DNA of 23,579 nt from an uncultured Lachnospiraceae bacterium (GTDB lineage Bacteria; Bacillota; Clostridia; Lachnospirales; Lachnospiraceae): the NCBI GenBank assembly GCA_910587955.1, contig CAJUNN010000011.1, positions 37,953-61,531 of the forward strand. The letters run 5' to 3'. Made by a program: the position numbers and the translations under genes. Within the stretch, counting starts at the first letter, position 1. Each line of letters opens with the position of its first letter. Below, piece by piece: positions 21,557-23,579 of this stretch. The notes under the pieces are model-generated. The model was given only the letters and a program-made list of their open reading frames with translations, had not been told where the DNA came from and did not search any database.

Positions 21557-22789
21557 CTAGTAAAAACTCCAAAAATTTTTGCCCTGGGATAAAATCAAGT
21601 TCAAATTAAATTCCGTCCGGTTATAATTTTTGCTGGCAGAATCGTTTGGATCATTCACCAAAATGCGTCCGTCCTCCGTGATTCCTTTCAATACAATGAA
21701 GTGGCCAGTGCTGGTGAATGTTCCGGGCCCCATGGAAGCAATCACCGGATGCCCCGATTCCAGAGCAGAAATAATTGCCTTTGCATCTTTCCCCAAGCTG
21801 CTGCAGTTGTATCCGTAATGCGACGCCACAGCTGGAAAGATGCTCCAGGAGCTTCCCACCCCATCCACGTAGTACCGGTTCCCGGTAAAATCTACTATGT
21901 CAAGGGGGGTAATCACACTGCTTTTCATATAACTTGTGACCATAGCCAAACAAGCTATTGCACATCCGCTGTCCCGGATAGTTCCGTCCCCATAGGGATA
22001 ATCCGCCCAGGCTCCCAAGTATTGATACATTTCCGGTATTCCCATGGAATTCCCTTCCATCTGAATATCATTCTTATAGGCCTCATCTGCTCCGCCAAAG
22101 TGAAAATTTTCGCTCTCCGTCACTTCCCCCAAAAATTCTTTGTAATTCTGGAAGACGGTCTGAAAATATCCCCGCTCTGTCTCATCTTCTCCGCAGGTCA
22201 GGCGCTCAATCTCATCCATCGTGCGAAACTGGTTATAGATGAAGTAATTGCTTCCTAGATGCTGAATTTTAATATCCTGGATGCTGGAAAGAAAATCTGT
22301 CAGCTCTTTTTCCTTTAATCTGTATTTCTCTCCGGCAACAATCTCTTCATTTTTCACAGAGAGATAAGACAAAAGGTATGCAAAATCCATGTGATTGCAG
22401 ATTACATACACATCAACGGTGCATATTTCCACTTCTTCTATTATGGTAATGGATTCCCCTGTTACGGGATCTGTGCCCGGACGCTCCTTTTGGACCGTAA
22501 TTGTGTTTTCTTCCACAATCTGTTCCGCAATGACCTTCATCTCTTCCGTCTGCTTGTCCATGTAGCTTTTATACACCGGAAACACCGCCTGGTAAATTTC
22601 CGTTTCCGTAATATCAAATTCTTCTGTTATCTCTCCTTCACCCAGCAGTGCGCGGATTCCCAGAAGGGCAATGGAAGGGAGCGCAAGGACAGCTAATACT
22701 GTTATCAGTACCGTGCAGAGAAGTTTTTTTGTCTGTTCCGGGTCGCTTGCCAATTTGGCCGCTACTTTTATACCTGTATGCACTGCCAT
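21557..22789 (-). CDS. Membrane-anchored C39-like cysteine peptidase
   Basis: A 410-residue protein. One hydrophobic segment (about 24-47) anchors it. An extracytoplasmic helical region (about 60-235), rich in acidic residues, follows. The C-terminal 150 residues form a papain-like C39_2 domain: the catalytic cysteine C276 in DSGCAIACLAMV, histidine H363 in TGHFIVLKG and aspartate D380 in LVNDPND. Proteins of this layout in conjugative elements act on the cell wall or on exported proteins; which one applies is not shown. It heads the coupled set running to 19245. Spacing from AAAGGA to the ATG is long (11 bases). Its upstream region is shared with the divergent HicB-like gene. Confidence 0.8.
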   Translation of the reverse strand: MAVHTGIKVAAKLASDPEQTKKLLCTVLITVLAVLALPSIALLGIRALLGEGEITEEFDITETEIYQAVFPVYKSYMDKQTEEMKVIAEQIVEENTITVQKERPGTDPVTGESITIIEEVEICTVDVYVICNHMDFAYLLSYLSVKNEEIVAGEKYRLKEKELTDFLSSIQDIKIQHLGSNYFIYNQFRTMDEIERLTCGEDETERGYFQTVFQNYKEFLGEVTESENFHFGGADEAYKNDIQMEGNSMGIPEMYQYLGAWADYPYGDGTIRDSGCAIACLAMVTSYMKSSVITPLDIVDFTGNRYYVDGVGSSWSIFPAVASHYGYNCSSLGKDAKAIISALESGHPVIASMGPGTFTSTGHFIVLKGITEDGRILVNDPNDSASKNYNRTEFNLNLILSQGKNFWSFY

Positions 22790-22814
22790 AATTAAAAATT
22801 TCCTTTCTCAACGA

Positions 22815-22843
22815 TTGACACCATATATGCCGCTATATATGAT
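22815..22843 (+). promoter_or_regulatory. Promoter of the HicB-like gene
   Basis: TTGACA, 17 bases, TATGAT: near consensus. Initiation would fall around 22850, right at the GTGGAGG ribosome site, so the leader is only about 14 bases. Confidence 0.8.
22822..22841. promoter_or_regulatory. Palindromic operator overlapping the HicB-like promoter
   Basis: CATATAT-GCCGCT-ATATATG is a perfect 7-bp inverted repeat inside the promoter spacer and -10. HicB antitoxins repress their own genes through such sites. It also lies upstream of the divergent peptidase gene and could influence it. Confidence 0.55.
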
Positions 22844-22863
22844 AACAGTGGAGGTACTAAACA

Positions 22864-23157
22864 ATGAAAACCCTAAATGAATATTTGTCTCTCCCTTTCA
22901 AACTTGAAATCATACCCGATAAGGAAGAAGGGTATGTCGCATCTTACCCCGAACTGCCCGGGTGCATTTCCTGCGGCAGTACTATGGAAGATGCCATCCG
23001 CAATGCAGAAGACGCTAAGAGAGCCTGGCTGGAAGCTGCCTTACTTGATATTCCAAACGCAGAAACCCTGGCCGCCATCGATGACGTATACCATGAAAGG
23101 AATTTAAGCAAAACCTTTCACTCCGTTGAAGAACTAATGGAGGACTTGAATACTTGA
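22864..23157 (+). CDS. HicB-family antitoxin-like protein with a RelB-like C-terminus, no partner toxin in view
   Basis: A 97-residue protein. Residues about 10-62 are a HicB-type partial RNase H fold: EGYVASYPELPGCISCGSTMEDAIRNAEDAKRAWLEAAL is the family hallmark, with YPELPGC and the A-x-x-N-A-x-x-A helix. The last 30 residues (ETLAAIDDVYHERNLSKTFHSVEELMEDL) do not look like the usual HicB DNA-binding tail and instead resemble the toxin-binding end of RelB/DinJ antitoxins. HicA toxin genes are normally adjacent; here a terminator follows at once, and the upstream gene is a peptidase on the other strand. Promoter and palindrome suggest tight autoregulation. It could be an immunity or anti-toxin orphan, or a regulator. 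Confidence 0.75.
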   Translation: MKTLNEYLSLPFKLEIIPDKEEGYVASYPELPGCISCGSTMEDAIRNAEDAKRAWLEAALLDIPNAETLAAIDDVYHERNLSKTFHSVEELMEDLNT

Positions 23158-23192
23158 TCTCATGCTCTATCCAATAATTACCGTTTCCATTA

Positions 23193-23227
23193 CCCAGCCG
23201 CACCCCTCGGTACGGCCGGGTTTTTTT
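23193..23227 (+). terminator. Terminator of the HicB-like gene
   Basis: CCCAGCCG and CGGCCGGG pair with one mismatch, and an inner ACC-CCTC-GGT hairpin continues the stem. Seven T follow. It is 35 bases past the HicB stop. Confidence 0.85.
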
Positions 23228-23238
23228 ACACATACTTT

Positions 23239-23579
23239 TTACTGCTCGTCTTCTTTCTTTTTGCGGCGCCAAATCACGCAGCCGCCAATTCCCGCCGCGG
23301 ATGCTGCCAAAAGGGACAGCCAGGCAAGGGGATGGGCGGTATCTCCTGTAGGCGGAGATGCCAGGCCTCCTTGGGTGGTTCCCAGAACTGCCGGCGTCAT
23401 GGACGCCTCTTCCGTAATCTCCCGGCTTCTCTTGATATGCTCCACCTTCTGCTCTACAATCACTTCCTGCTCCGGCTCCGCCGTGTTCACTACTTCATAG
23501 GCGGGCTCTGCCATAGCCTCTGCCGCATACCCCCGCATCATCCGGAAAAACATCCGGGTCATGGTCTCCGCCCGGTCCC
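23239..23579 (-). CDS. Cell-wall-anchored (sortase-type) surface protein, 3' part
   Basis: The C-terminal 113 codons of a protein whose 5' part lies beyond the window; the frame stays open to the edge. The end is a sorting signal: SPPTGD in place of LPXTG, then a hydrophobic helix (LAWLSLLAASAAGIGGCVIW) and the basic tail RRKKKEDEQ. Before it is a linker rich in Glu, Val and Ala (EVVNTAEPEQEVIVEQKVEH). Such proteins are often Cna-B-type adhesins carried on conjugative elements, but the adhesive domains are outside the window. It is on the same strand as the peptidase set, separated from it by the antiparallel HicB-like gene. The matching sortase is not seen. Confidence 0.8.
   Translation of the reverse strand, partial: DRAETMTRMFFRMMRGYAAEAMAEPAYEVVNTAEPEQEVIVEQKVEHIKRSREITEEASMTPAVLGTTQGGLASPPTGDTAHPLAWLSLLAASAAGIGGCVIWRRKKKEDEQ

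Noticed and set aside
17465..23579. Prophage
   Set aside because: No capsid, terminase, portal, tail or lysis genes in view; the cargo is membrane and surface proteins, fitting a conjugative or mobilisable element better.
1..23579. CRISPR array, rRNA or IS elements
   Set aside because: No regularly spaced repeats, no rRNA-like stretch, no DDE transposase or terminal inverted repeats seen on either strand.

Overview
The window looks like chromosomal DNA of an anaerobic, spore-forming Firmicute, most likely a gut Lachnospiraceae. This rests on strong AGGAGG-type ribosome sites, moderate GC, tRNAs without encoded CCA, a LicR-type regulator with a cellobiose-type PTS, a SPOR-domain amidase, and a low-GC serine-recombinase element. 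The genus cannot be read from the sequence.

Layout. (1) 1-2686, plus strand: an antimicrobial-peptide-type ABC exporter (ATPase and permease) followed by a sensor kinase; the partner response regulator probably ends in the first 18 bases. (2) 2688-4534, minus strand: a GNAT acetyltransferase, a DUF1905 protein, a DUF1801 protein and an XRE regulator with a palindrome just upstream of its start. (3) 4639-5263: a truncated DUF4180 gene and two divergent leucine tRNA genes (anticodons CAG and AAG), each with a clear promoter and terminator. (4) 5269-7931, minus: a MATE transporter, the tRNA t6A enzyme Sua5/TsaC, and a small membrane protein, ending at a terminator shared with a tRNA. (5) 8017-14275, minus: a complete beta-glucoside PTS operon (IIB, IIC, IIA, GH1 6-phospho-beta-glucosidase) with its own promoter and terminator, followed by an EamA transporter overlapping a LicR/BglG-type PRD regulator. 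IIB, IIC and IIA would import and phosphorylate a beta-glucoside, the GH1 enzyme would cleave it, and the PRD regulator probably senses PTS flux and activates the operon. (6) 14429-16558, minus: an iron-containing alcohol dehydrogenase with the last 16 codons of a second, lost GH1 gene attached directly behind its stop, then a metallo-beta-lactamase-fold hydrolase.

(7) 16785-23579, minus apart from one gene: the accessory region. A cell-wall amidase (catalytic C-terminus plus SPOR domain) is cut off at about 17375. An AT-rich serine recombinase gene and a 44-residue ORF lie directly beyond the cut. Further right is a tightly coupled five-gene set: C39-type membrane-anchored peptidase, anchored charged protein, cytoplasmic protein, CpaE-like ATPase with an altered P-loop, and a small membrane protein. 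A cell-wall-anchored (sortase-type) protein runs off the right edge. I read this as one end of an integrated mobile element, probably conjugative or carrying a Tad-like surface apparatus, that split the amidase gene. An orphan HicB-type antitoxin with a RelB-like tail sits antiparallel inside this set under a palindromic promoter.

Most likely places for something undescribed: the CpaE/C39/sortase-anchored set, the lone HicB-RelB-like hybrid, and the GH1 enzyme with glutamine in place of the acid/base glutamate.
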